Positions 8,103 through 15,504 of a stretch of DNA of 37,472 nucleotides are shown in pieces. The notes beneath the pieces were generated by a model that searched no databases, had not been told where the DNA came from, and saw only the letters and a program-made list of their open reading frames with translations. The DNA is taken from positions 1 through 37,472 of the forward strand of contig RAYO01000038.1 of NCBI GenBank assembly GCA_003612335.1, in the 5' to 3' direction. The translations under genes and the position numbers were made by a program. This DNA is from a bacterium 1xD42-67. Lineage in GTDB: Bacteria; Bacillota; Clostridia; Oscillospirales; Oscillospiraceae. How positions within the stretch are numbered: position 1 is the first letter of the stretch; each line of letters begins with the position of its first letter.

Positions 8103-8312
8103 TTACCGGATGGGCCCCTCGATCCGGTCCGCCGCCCGGTCGATCTTATCCTTCAGCCGCTCCACGGTCCTCTGCAGCGTCTCCCGGTCCAGGTCCGCCT
8201 CACTGGCCGACAGCTCCGCCAGGAGCAGCATCTGGTCCAGGGCCCGACCGATCTCCTCCGCTGAGCGGACCGCCTCCGGCCCGGGGAGCCGGGACCTCTC
8301 TTGGGGGGCCAT
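8103..8312 (-). CDS. Small helical protein of unknown function
   Basis: A 69-residue, highly charged, Cys-free protein. From about residue 18 onward it has heptad-like spacing of Leu/Ile (LDQMLLLAEL, LQRTVERLKDKIDRAADRI), so it is probably an all-helical or coiled-coil protein. The start has AAAGGAGGG upstream with suitable spacing. It follows coaX but lies beyond that gene's terminator-like hairpin (8330-8361), so expression would need read-through or an unseen promoter. Its TAA ends only 7 bp before the -35 box of the T-box promoter. I do not recognise a family. Confidence 0.6.
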   Translation of the reverse strand: MAPQERSRLPGPEAVRSAEEIGRALDQMLLLAELSASEADLDRETLQRTVERLKDKIDRAADRIEGPIR

Positions 8313-8329
8313 GGCCCTCCCTCCTTTCC

Positions 8330-8361
8330 AAAACAGGGCCGGCGCGGTGCGCCGGCCCTGT
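8330..8361 (-). terminator. Terminator-like hairpin after coaX
   Basis: A perfect 13-bp stem (ACAGGGCCGGCGC with GCGCCGGCCCTGT, loop of 3) begins 2 bp after the coaX stop. On the minus strand it continues into a short TTTT. The brief U-tract may make it leaky, allowing the 69-residue gene behind it to be read. Confidence 0.7.
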
Positions 8362-8363
8362 CC

Positions 8364-9143
8364 TCATCGCTTCTGATTCTTCTGATAGATGATGCTCAGT
8401 CCCTTGAGGAGCAGGTCCTTCTCCAGCTGGATCTCCCTGCGGCAGAGCGGGACGATGAACTGGGCCATCCCGCCGGTGGCCACCACGGTGGTGGAGAAGC
8501 CCAGCTCCTCCTCCACCCGGTCCAGCATCCCGTCCAGCATGGCGGCGGTGCCGTACATGATCCCGCTGCGCATACAGTCCACCGTGTTCTTGCCGATCAC
8601 CTTCTTGGGCTGGTCCAGACGGATCCCGGGGAGCTGGGCGGTGCGGGAGGTGAGCGCATCCAGAGAGATCCGCACTCCGGGGATGATGCACCCCCCCAGG
8701 TAGGTGTTCCCTTTATCCACCACCTCGATGGTGGTGGCGGTGCCCAGGTCCAGGAGGGTGAGGGGGGGCTCATACTCCGCCAGAGCGGCCACCGCGATCA
8801 CGATCCGGTCGCTGCCCACCTGAGAGGGGGCGTCCATCTGGATGTTCAGCCCGGTCTTGATCCCCGGGCCCACCACCAGAGGGGCCTTGCCGGTCACCTT
8901 GACGATCCCTGTGCGCACCGAGTTGAACACCGGCGGCACCACCGACGAGATGATGCAGTCGTCCACGTCCCGGGGCTTCAGGTCGAACAGGTTGAGCATG
9001 CTCTTGATCTCCGCCCCGTACTGGTCGGAGGTCTTGATCCGGTCGGTGGCGATCCGGGCCTCAAAGACGATCTCTTCCCCCCGGATCCCGCCGATGACGA
9101 TGTTGGTATTGCCGATGTCGATGGCTAAGAGCATAGCGCTCAC
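8364..9143 (-). CDS. coaX: Type III pantothenate kinase
   Basis: A 259-residue enzyme that phosphorylates pantothenate in the first step of CoA synthesis. The N-terminal DIGNTN phosphate-binding motif, GSDRI, LDLGTATT and ATGGMA all match the CoaX (ASKHA-fold) family. Length is typical. The frame starts with GTG at 9143, behind GAGAGGG. An ATG three codons later (9134) gives the more usual MLLAIDIG N-terminus, so either start is possible. It follows an ECF transporter S component by 45 bp on the same strand, probably one operon, which points to a vitamin-uptake partner. coaBC, further along the same pathway, is at 33-34 kb. Confidence 0.96.
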   Translation of the reverse strand: MSAMLLAIDIGNTNIVIGGIRGEEIVFEARIATDRIKTSDQYGAEIKSMLNLFDLKPRDVDDCIISSVVPPVFNSVRTGIVKVTGKAPLVVGPGIKTGLNIQMDAPSQVGSDRIVIAVAALAEYEPPLTLLDLGTATTIEVVDKGNTYLGGCIIPGVRISLDALTSRTAQLPGIRLDQPKKVIGKNTVDCMRSGIMYGTAAMLDGMLDRVEEELGFSTTVVATGGMAQFIVPLCRREIQLEKDLLLKGLSIIYQKNQKR

Positions 9144-9188
9144 CCGATCCCTCTCGTGAAAATGGCCTCCTCCCAGGAGAGGCTCTCA

Positions 9189-9842
9189 TCAGTCCCCATT
9201 GGCCTGGACCTTGGGCCTCAAGGCCGGGACATGGAACAGCGCCTTGCAGATGGCCGTGACCAGGATGACGGCGCCGATGGCCTCCGTCACCCCCGAGGTG
9301 CCCACCACGCCCATGATGGTGCCCAGCACCGCCTCCACAGGGATGCTCTGGGCCGCAGCATACTCCGGTGTCAGGAGCACATAGATGCTCCCCATCACCA
9401 GGATCGTGTTGGTAAGGGCTCCCGCCGCCCCTACGATGGGCAGGGCGATGTAGTCGCTGACCTGATACTTCTTCAGGGCGATCCACAGCCAGCCGGCCAC
9501 CACACCGATCATGATCCGGCAGCCCAGAACGATCCACAGGGACTTCACCGCCCCCATCGCACCGGTCTCCTGGGCGGCGATGATGGGCGAGAAGGCAAAG
9601 GACAGCACTGCGGGGGTCATGGTGTTGTTCCAGATGGAGCACAGCCCGAACATCCCCCCCAGGATCCCGCCGGCCATCGGGCCGAGCATGATCGCGCCGA
9701 TGATCACAGGGATGTGCAGGGTGGTCCCCTTGATGATCGGCAGGGGGATCAGTCCGATCCCTGAGATGTTCAGGAACAGCTGGAGCGCGATGAACAGGGC
9801 CATCAGGGCGATCCATCGGGTGCTACGGTCTCGGTTCTTCAT
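9189..9842 (-). CDS. ECF transporter S component, probably pantothenate-specific
   Basis: A membrane protein of about 217 residues with five to six hydrophobic helices. It carries the AxMLGPMAGGILGG-type loop common to ECF substrate-binding (S) components, which work with a shared EcfAA'T energising module not seen in this window. I chose ATG 9842 (MKNRDRS) because AGGAGG lies 11 nt upstream. An ATG at 9851 is too close to it, and the frame extends to 9875. Placement directly upstream of coaX suggests the vitamin is pantothenate (PanT-like). That specificity is inference; folate or another vitamin would look similar at this level. Confidence 0.85.
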   Translation of the reverse strand: MKNRDRSTRWIALMALFIALQLFLNISGIGLIPLPIIKGTTLHIPVIIGAIMLGPMAGGILGGMFGLCSIWNNTMTPAVLSFAFSPIIAAQETGAMGAVKSLWIVLGCRIMIGVVAGWLWIALKKYQVSDYIALPIVGAAGALTNTILVMGSIYVLLTPEYAAAQSIPVEAVLGTIMGVVGTSGVTEAIGAVILVTAICKALFHVPALRPKVQANGD

Positions 9843-9940
9843 ATCTAACATTACCTCCTGCTGCCGCTCCGCCATCTGCGGATGCAGCGCAATATCGTAG
9901 AGGGAAAGGGCACAGGATGCCCCCGCCCTCTCGACCGTCC

Positions 9941-9969
9941 ATTATACAGGATAGCGGGCCGGGATGCAA
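9941..9969 (-). promoter_or_regulatory. Promoter for ECF S component-coaX
   Basis: On the minus strand a TATAAT at 9941-9946 is preceded, with a 17-bp spacer, by TTGCAT at 9964-9969. The 90-nt leader that follows has a GAGGG/CCCTC hairpin, but I recognise no riboswitch class in it. Confidence 0.7.
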
Positions 9970-9995
9970 GAAAAAAATTGCCCCTCCGGGCAAAA
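9970..9995 (-). terminator. Terminator of the small OB-like gene
   Basis: On the minus strand TTGCCC pairs with GGGCAA across a 4-nt loop, followed by a run of seven T. A second GC-rich hairpin (CCGCCGCA with TGCGGCGG) lies between it and the stop codon at 10040. Confidence 0.85.
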
Positions 9996-10039
9996 GGGAC
10001 CGCCGCACACCTTGCAGGTCTGCGGCGGCTATGGGATGT

Positions 10040-10258
10040 TCAGTACATACGCTGCACACAGATGCTCTGTGCGCTGATCTGGGGCGGAAGACTGGCGGTC
10101 ATGACGCCGTTGAAGACGATCCGCACCTGATCGCCGGGGACCAGGCCCCTGGTATCGTACTCGGTATTCACCAGCACCTGCTGCCCGTTGGCGTTGTCGG
10201 TGACCAGCACCTGGGTGGTGTTCCAGGACTGGACGACGGTGGCCAGCATAGTCACCAT
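10040..10258 (-). CDS. Small OB-fold-like protein (DUF3221-like)
   Basis: A protein of 72 residues with no signal peptide, predicted rich in beta strands. The segment GDQVRIVFNGVMTASLPPQI resembles the closing strands of small OB-fold proteins of the DUF3221 type (V.I.G..T.S.P.Q..A). The resemblance is only to a pattern. I took ATG 10258 as start because AGGAGGTGACTTCC stands before it at good spacing; a GTG 9 bp upstream falls inside that Shine-Dalgarno. It is a single gene with its own strong terminator, lying after the guanylate-kinase-like gene. Its function is unknown. Confidence 0.65.
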   Translation of the reverse strand: MVTMLATVVQSWNTTQVLVTDNANGQQVLVNTEYDTRGLVPGDQVRIVFNGVMTASLPPQISAQSICVQRMY

Positions 10259-10318
10259 GGAAGTCACCTCCTGTTGGATCGAAGTCCGTGATATCCTATG
10301 CGCCAGAGCCGGAGAAGG

Positions 10319-10894
10319 TCACTCCCTCTCCTGATAGAGGGCCAGGAACTGCGCCAGGCAGTCCTCCGGCGGCCTGTTGGCATCGATGGAGCGCAGGCCG
10401 GGGAGCAGGGCCAGCCGCTCCCGGGAGAAGTCGGCCTGATCGGCCAGAAAGCGGCGGCAGACCTCGTCGTAGTCGGGCCGCTCCTGGCGGCCCTCCCGGT
10501 CGATGCAGCGCAGCAGGCGGGTCCTGTCGTCCGTATGGAGGAAGACCACCTGGACATGCCCGGGCCCATAGCAGTCCATCAGGGCCCGGGCCCCCTCCAG
10601 CGTGGTGATGAGTACCCGGTCCCGGTCCAGCTGAAAGCGGAGGGTGAAGTAGGTCCACAGCCCCTGGGTGGTGTGGTACTCCCGCTTCTCGGCCACCTGG
10701 CCCTCCGCCTCATACCGGCGCAGCTGGTCCTCGCTGACGAACCGGTAGTTCTGGCCGTCTGTCTCCCCTGTCCGCCGGGGGCGGGTGGTGCAGGGGATCA
10801 CCGGGACCAGTTCAGGGCAGCGCTCCAGGATGCGGGCGTAGAGGGTGTCCTTGCCGGAGCAGCTCTTGCCCACCAGACAGAAGACACGGTTCAT
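10319..10894 (-). CDS. Guanylate kinase-like P-loop protein
   Basis: A protein of 191 residues with a Walker A loop GKSCSGKDT at about 9-17. It also has the guanylate-kinase substrate segment TTRPRRTGETDGQNYRFV, where Arg/Tyr normally contact GMP. The family reaction is ATP-dependent phosphorylation of GMP to GDP. The Walker A sequence, SCSGKDT rather than the usual PSGAGKGT, and the C-terminal half are diverged. This could be a second, specialised copy rather than the housekeeping Gmk. The start ATG at 10894 shares its A with the TGA of the alaX gene (TGATG). A GTG directly before it would extend the product by one residue. Confidence 0.8.
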   Translation of the reverse strand: MNRVFCLVGKSCSGKDTLYARILERCPELVPVIPCTTRPRRTGETDGQNYRFVSEDQLRRYEAEGQVAEKREYHTTQGLWTYFTLRFQLDRDRVLITTLEGARALMDCYGPGHVQVVFLHTDDRTRLLRCIDREGRQERPDYDEVCRRFLADQADFSRERLALLPGLRSIDANRPPEDCLAQFLALYQERE

Positions 10895-12087
10895 CACGGC
10901 GCCGTCCCTTCCCTGATGGCAGCTTGAAAGAACGCTTTGATCTCCTGCCGGGAAGCCTGAACAGACCCCTGGACAAAGTCGTCCTTGCCGCCGCCCCGGC
11001 CGTTGAGGGCCTGATTCAGGCTTTTTACCCAGTCCCGCAGGTGTCCGTTAGGTTGACCGATGGCGTATTTATACCCGGAGGAATCGTCCCCGGAGAAACA
11101 GGCGCAGAAGCAGCTGTCGCCGCAGGCGTGGAGGACCGCACCGCACAGGCGGCGCAGGGCGTCGGGGGAGAGGCCGTCCTCAAAGAGGACCACGTCCCCG
11201 GGCCCGGCGTACTGTCCGGCCAGCTGGGCAAAGCGGGCGTCCTCCAGCGCCATAATCCGGGACTTGAGGGCGGCGTTCTCGGCCAGCAGCCGCTCCGCCG
11301 CCGCCCCGGTCTCGAAGAGCTTGGCGGACAGGAGGTGGGACACCTGGGCGTTCTGCTCCAGGACCCGGCTGAGGCAGCGGAAAGCGCGGCCGCCGCACAC
11401 CAGCTCGATCCGCACCCCCTCCCGGAACTTCTGCATGGACAGCAGTTTCACCAGCCCCACCTGAGACGGACGATCTACGTGGGTGCCGCAACAGGCGCAG
11501 CAGTCCGCCCCGGGGAACTCCACAATCCGCACCTGTCCGGTGAGCGCCTTTTTGCTCCGGTACTGGATCTGCTCCAGCTCCCCGGGGGAGGGGTAGGTGA
11601 TCTTCACAGGCAGGTCCACCTGCCAGAGGTGCCAGTTGGCCGTCTTCTCCAGGGTAGCGAACTGCTCCTCGGTGAGAGGGCGGTCGAAGTCGATGGTGAC
11701 CACCTCCGCCCCCAGGTGGAAGCCCACGTTCTCGCAGCCCCAGAGGGAGTGGGCCAGCCCGGAGACGATGTGCTCCCCCGAGTGCTGCTGCATCAGGTCG
11801 AACCGCCGGTCCCAGTCGATGATCCCGGTGACCGCCGTCCCCTCCTCCAGAGGATGGCCGCAGATATGGACGATCTCCCCGTCCCGGCTGTGGACCTCCA
11901 GGACCTTCACCTCGTCCTGGGTCCCAGCCACCTCCAGCCGCCCGGTGTCATAGGGCTGGCCGCCCCCCTCGGGGTAGAAGGCGGTGCGGTCCAGGATCAC
12001 ATCAAAGCCCTTTTTGCCCTTCACACAGGAGAGGACCTGGGCCTCAAATTTGATGAGAAAGGCGTCCTGTTCGTATAATTTTTCCAA
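10894..12087 (-). CDS. AlaX-type alanyl-tRNA editing protein with DHHA1 domain
   Basis: A 397-residue free-standing editing hydrolase that deacylates mischarged Ser/Gly-tRNA-Ala in trans. The N-terminal part matches the AlaRS-related domain (FYPEGGGQPYDTG). The zinc site is visible as HSGEH (His102, His106) and CCACCGTH (Cys199, His203). From about residue 260 a coiled segment leads to a C-terminal DHHA1-like domain with GRGGGKDDFVQG near 368-378. This is the long (AlaX-L) form. The start is TTG at 12087 (MEKLYEQ) with AAAAGGTG 8 nt upstream. It is translationally coupled to the guanylate-kinase-like gene behind it. Confidence 0.9.
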   Translation of the reverse strand: MEKLYEQDAFLIKFEAQVLSCVKGKKGFDVILDRTAFYPEGGGQPYDTGRLEVAGTQDEVKVLEVHSRDGEIVHICGHPLEEGTAVTGIIDWDRRFDLMQQHSGEHIVSGLAHSLWGCENVGFHLGAEVVTIDFDRPLTEEQFATLEKTANWHLWQVDLPVKITYPSPGELEQIQYRSKKALTGQVRIVEFPGADCCACCGTHVDRPSQVGLVKLLSMQKFREGVRIELVCGGRAFRCLSRVLEQNAQVSHLLSAKLFETGAAAERLLAENAALKSRIMALEDARFAQLAGQYAGPGDVVLFEDGLSPDALRRLCGAVLHACGDSCFCACFSGDDSSGYKYAIGQPNGHLRDWVKSLNQALNGRGGGKDDFVQGSVQASRQEIKAFFQAAIREGTAP

Positions 12088-12104
12088 TCTATTTCACCTT
12101 TTGC

Positions 12105-12178
12105 GTAGGGCGGGACGACCTCGGCCCGCCGTTTTATGATGGACGTAAGATGCTGGGCGCCGGGTCGTCGCCCCCTAC
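12105..12178. repeat. Imperfect palindromic repeat with GTAGGG ends
   Basis: The arms GTAGGGCGGGACGACCT (12105-12121) and GGGTCGTCGCCCCCTAC (12162-12178) are imperfect inverted repeats around a 40-bp centre that itself folds (CGGCCCG/TGGGCGCCG). It fills the gap between alaX and gpsA. Its GTAGGG termini resemble those of the element at 13211-13275. Confidence 0.7.
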
Positions 12179-12184
12179 AGTTTA

Positions 12185-13186
12185 TCAGAGATAGCTCTCA
12201 TCCCTCTCGGACCGCTTGGCCCGCTGCATCAGGTCCTCCACCACGGCATGGACATCCCGGCCCTCATAGAGGACCTCGTAGGCGGCCTGGGCGATGGGCA
12301 TCTCCACCCCCGCCTTTTGAGCCAGGGTGCGGGCGTTGTTGGCGGCGTAGTACCCCTCCACCACCGCGCCGATCTCCTTCACAGCCTCGTCAACAGGCTT
12401 GCCCTGGCCGATGAGGATGCCGCACCGGCGGTTGCGGGAGTGCATGGAGCAGCAGGTGACGATCAGGTCGCCCACCCCCGCCAGGCCGGTAAAGCTGTCC
12501 TTCCGGCCCCCCAGGGCCACGCCCAGCCGGGCCATCTCGGCCAGGCCCCGGGTCATGAGCAGGGCCTTGGTGTTGTCGCCGCAGCCCATGCCGTCGCAGC
12601 AGCCGGCGCACAGGGCGATGATGTTTTTCAGGGCGGCGCAGATCTCGGTGCCGATTTTGTCGTCGCTGGTGTACACCCGGAAACGCTGATTCATGAACAG
12701 GTCCTGGACCTGTTCCGCGACTTTCAGGTCCTCGGAGGCCACCACCACTCCGGTGGGGATTTTCCGGCCCACCTCCTCGGCGTGGGAGGGTCCGGAGAGG
12801 ACCACCACCGGGCACTTGCCCTGGACCTCCTCCTCGATGACCTGGCTCAGGCGCAGGGAACTGTCCTTCTCGATGCCCTTGGACACGGAGACTAAAATGG
12901 TGCCCGGGTCGGCCAGCTCCCTGAGCTGCTTCGCCGTGGACCGCACGGCGAAGGAGGGGGTGGCCACCACCACCAGCCCGCAGCCCTTCACGGCCGCCAT
13001 GTCGGTGGTGAGCTTCAGCTCCTCAGGCAGGGGGACCCCCTTGAGCATGGGGTTCTCCCGGGTCTCCCGGAGGACCTTGGATTCCTCCTCCAGGTAGGAC
13101 CACAGGGTCACGTCGTTGCCGTTTTCCAGCAGCAGGAGGGCCAGAGCCGTCCCCCAGGCGCCGCTGCCAAGGACTGTGATTTTCAT
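12185..13186 (-). CDS. gpsA: Glycerol-3-phosphate dehydrogenase [NAD(P)+]
   Basis: A 333-residue cytoplasmic enzyme that reduces dihydroxyacetone phosphate to sn-glycerol-3-phosphate for phospholipid synthesis. The Rossmann signature GSGAWGTA is at residues 7-14. SKGIE, the catalytic-region Lys in ALKNIIALCAG and GLAGVGDLIVTC all match GpsA. Length is usual for the family. The start has GGGAGG 8 nt upstream. The next genes on the same strand upstream are plsY and der. GpsA makes the substrate that PlsY acylates, so the pairing is functional. A 24-bp perfect palindrome separates it from plsY. Confidence 0.97.
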   Translation of the reverse strand: MKITVLGSGAWGTALALLLLENGNDVTLWSYLEEESKVLRETRENPMLKGVPLPEELKLTTDMAAVKGCGLVVVATPSFAVRSTAKQLRELADPGTILVSVSKGIEKDSSLRLSQVIEEEVQGKCPVVVLSGPSHAEEVGRKIPTGVVVASEDLKVAEQVQDLFMNQRFRVYTSDDKIGTEICAALKNIIALCAGCCDGMGCGDNTKALLMTRGLAEMARLGVALGGRKDSFTGLAGVGDLIVTCCSMHSRNRRCGILIGQGKPVDEAVKEIGAVVEGYYAANNARTLAQKAGVEMPIAQAAYEVLYEGRDVHAVVEDLMQRAKRSERDESYL

Positions 13187-13210
13187 ACCGTTTTCCTCCC
13201 AATTCGTTTT

Positions 13211-13275
13211 GTAGGGGCGGATATCATCCGCCCGTATAGACTCGTCATTGGCGGGCGGATGATATCCGCCCCTAC
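13211..13275. repeat. Perfect 24-bp palindromic element
   Basis: GTAGGGGCGGATATCATCCG continues to 13234 and is repeated exactly as its reverse complement at 13252-13275, with a 17-bp loop. The right end supplies the plsY stop codon (TAG within GTAGGGG). It has the look of a small mobile or REP-like hairpin. Confidence 0.9.
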
Positions 13276-13934
13276 GATTTTTTGTGCAGCGAAAATTTAT
13301 TCTCCGTGCCGGTCAAGAGCCGATGGATATTGGCCCGGTGCATGTACAAAATGAGCCCGCCGATGACGATGGACAGGACCAGCAGGAGCGCGTCCTGATA
13401 GACGAACCAGGTGGCGAAGGGGAAGGACGCCCCGGCCCAGCAGGAGCCCAGGGAGACATATTTCGTCACCACTGCCAGCACGATAAACCCGCCCCAGACG
13501 ACGAGGGCGATGCGCCAGTCCAGCATAATGGCGATGGTTCCGCCGGACAGGATACCCTTGCCCCCCTTGAAGTGGAACATGCAGGGAAACATATGCCCCA
13601 GCAGACACCACAGGCCCGCCCAATATTTGGCATACATCAGGTCAAAGCCAGCGAAGCCAAAGCAGGAGGATATCCACACGCCCAACAGGACAGCCGCGAT
13701 CGCTTTCAGCACATCGCAGGAGATGACCACCAGAGTGAGAGGGCCGCCAAAGGTGCGGTAAAAGTTGGTCAGGCCAGCGTTGCCGCTGCCGTGGGTGCGG
13801 ATATCGTCGAGCAGGATATACTTGGAGACGATGACCGCACCGTTAAAGCAGCCGCAGAGGTAAGCGACAGCGGCAACGATGACGGCGCCGTAGATCAGGT
13901 CCGTCATAACGTCATTTAATATATCCGTCAGCAT
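13272..13934 (-). CDS. plsY: Acyl-phosphate:glycerol-3-phosphate acyltransferase
   Basis: A 220-residue polytopic membrane protein that transfers an acyl group from acyl-phosphate to glycerol-3-phosphate, giving lysophosphatidic acid. The three conserved PlsY loops are visible: GSGNAGLTNFYRT near 50-62, GHMFPCMFHFKGGKG near 115-130, and MHRANIHRLLTGTENK at the C-terminus. Its N-terminus is about 15 residues longer than usual. ATG 13934 is backed by GGAGGGG inside the end of der (3 bp apart), while a second ATG lies at 13910-13908. The stop TAG lies within the terminal GTAGGGG of a palindromic repeat, so the last codons may have been changed by insertion. Confidence 0.96.
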   Translation of the reverse strand: MLTDILNDVMTDLIYGAVIVAAVAYLCGCFNGAVIVSKYILLDDIRTHGSGNAGLTNFYRTFGGPLTLVVISCDVLKAIAAVLLGVWISSCFGFAGFDLMYAKYWAGLWCLLGHMFPCMFHFKGGKGILSGGTIAIMLDWRIALVVWGGFIVLAVVTKYVSLGSCWAGASFPFATWFVYQDALLLVLSIVIGGLILYMHRANIHRLLTGTENKFSLHKKS

Positions 13935-13937
13935 CCC

Positions 13938-15263
13938 TTACCCCTCCTTCTCGCTCCGCTCCCGGACGGTGAGGCGCACCGGGGTGCCCTCCAGGCCGAA
14001 GGTGGAGCGGATCTGATTCTCCAGATACCGCTGGTAGGAGAAGTGGAACAGCCGTGCGTCGTTGCAGAAGCAGACGAAGTGGGGGGGCTTCACCCCCACC
14101 TGGGTCATATAGTAGATCTTCAGCCGCCGGCCCTTGTCAGTGGGGGGCTGGACCCGGGCGGTGGCGTCGGCCAGCAGGGAATTGAGCATGCCGGTGGTGA
14201 TCCGCATAGCGGCCTGATCGTTCACGTAGTTGATCAGCTCGAAGAGCCGGTCCACCCGCTGGCCGGTGAGGGCGGAGATGAACAAAATGGGGGCGTAGGT
14301 CATATAGCTGAGGTCCCGCATCACGTCCTGGCGCATTTTGTCCATAGTCTTGCCGTCCTTCTCGATGGCGTCCCACTTGTTGACCACGATGATGCAGGCT
14401 TTTCCGGCTTCGTGGGCCAGACCCGCCACCTTGGTGTCCTGCTCGGTGACCCCCTCCTGGGCGTCGATCATGATGAGGCACACGTCGCTGCGCTCGATGG
14501 CCATGGTGGCCCGGAGGACGGAGAACTTCTCGATCCGGTCGTCCACCCTGGACTTCTTCCGCATCCCGGCGGTGTCGATGAACCGATATCTGCCCTTGCT
14601 GTTCTCAAAGGCGCTGTCCACCGCATCTCGGGTGGTGCCAGCCACGTTGGAGACGATCACCCGCTCCTCCCCTAAGATGCGGTTGATCAGAGAGGACTTG
14701 CCCACATTGGGCTTGCCGATGACGGCCACCTTGATCGCGTCGTCCTCTTCCTCCTCCCCATCCACGGGGGGGAAATGCTCGAAGCAGGCGTCCAGCAGGT
14801 CGCCGGTGCCGTGGCCGTGGACGGCGGAGACGGCGATGGGGTCGCCCAGCCCCAGGTTGTAGAACTCGTAGATGTCCGGGTTCTCCCGGCCGGTCTGGTC
14901 GGCCTTGTTCACCGCCAGCACCACCGGCTTGCCCGAGCGCAGCAGCATATTGGCCACCTCCTGGTCGGAGGCGGTCATGCCCGTCTTGATGTCACAGACG
15001 AAGACGATCACCGTGGCGGTGCCGATGGCGATCTCCGCCTGCTCCCGCATGAAGGACAGGATCTGGTCGTCGGTGCCCGGCTCGATGCCGCCGGTGTCCA
15101 CGATGTCGAAGACGCGGTCTCTCCACTCGCACTGGGCGTACAGCCGGTCCCGGGTCACCCCGGGGGTGTCCTCCACGATCGACAGCCGCTGTCCGCACAG
15201 CTTATTGAACAGCATGGACTTGCCCACGTTGGGCCGGCCCACGATGGCAACTAAGGGTCTCAT
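13938..15263 (-). CDS. der: Ribosome-assembly GTPase Der (EngA)
   Basis: A 441-residue GTPase with two tandem G domains, needed for 50S subunit maturation. The first domain shows GRPNVGKSMLFN (residues 8-19), DTPGVTRDR and NKAD. The second shows GKPNVGKSSLIN (about 183), DTAGMRKKSR and NKWD. The C-terminal ~85 residues form the KH-like domain. Length is normal. The start is ATG 15263 with GGAAGTGA just upstream. The 236 bp ahead of it are taken up by a composite hairpin repeat. No canonical promoter stands out there. Confidence 0.98.
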   Translation of the reverse strand: MRPLVAIVGRPNVGKSMLFNKLCGQRLSIVEDTPGVTRDRLYAQCEWRDRVFDIVDTGGIEPGTDDQILSFMREQAEIAIGTATVIVFVCDIKTGMTASDQEVANMLLRSGKPVVLAVNKADQTGRENPDIYEFYNLGLGDPIAVSAVHGHGTGDLLDACFEHFPPVDGEEEEDDAIKVAVIGKPNVGKSSLINRILGEERVIVSNVAGTTRDAVDSAFENSKGRYRFIDTAGMRKKSRVDDRIEKFSVLRATMAIERSDVCLIMIDAQEGVTEQDTKVAGLAHEAGKACIIVVNKWDAIEKDGKTMDKMRQDVMRDLSYMTYAPILFISALTGQRVDRLFELINYVNDQAAMRITTGMLNSLLADATARVQPPTDKGRRLKIYYMTQVGVKPPHFVCFCNDARLFHFSYQRYLENQIRSTFGLEGTPVRLTVRERSEKEG

Positions 15264-15296
15264 ATGGTCACTTCCTTCTTAACTCTCTCGTCCCCC

Positions 15297-15504
15297 GCAG
15301 GGAAAGGCCTCCTTTCGAAAGGAGGTGCCCCAGTTCGCAAACTGGGGCGGAGGATCGATTTCGCCGCAGGCGAAATGTGCGAAGCAACCAAGGCTTGCAT
15401 AAACCTGATTTACTTCGTATGTTTTGCTTCGCAAAACGCAATCCTCAGTCACGGCTTCGCCGTGCCAGCCCCTTTCCAAAGGGGCCTTTGGGCGCTCCCC
15501 TACG
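15297..15504. repeat. Composite hairpin repeat between der and the DUF512 gene
   Basis: About 200 bp are made almost wholly of nested palindromes: GGCCTCCTTTCGAAAGGAGG, CCCCAGTTCGCAAACTGGGG, TTTCGCCGCAGGCGAAA, TGCGAAGCAA with TTGCTTCGCA, CACGGCTTCGCCGTG and GCCCCTTTCCAAAGGGGC. An outer pair, GGAGGATCG and a C-rich CAATCCTC, brackets the middle. This kind of multi-hairpin intergenic block is common in gut Clostridia. The right end runs through the stop codon of the DUF512 gene. Confidence 0.75.

Noticed and set aside
9850..9935. Possible vitamin riboswitch in the ECF transporter leader
   Set aside because: The leader is short, with a single simple hairpin, and no known riboswitch motif is seen.
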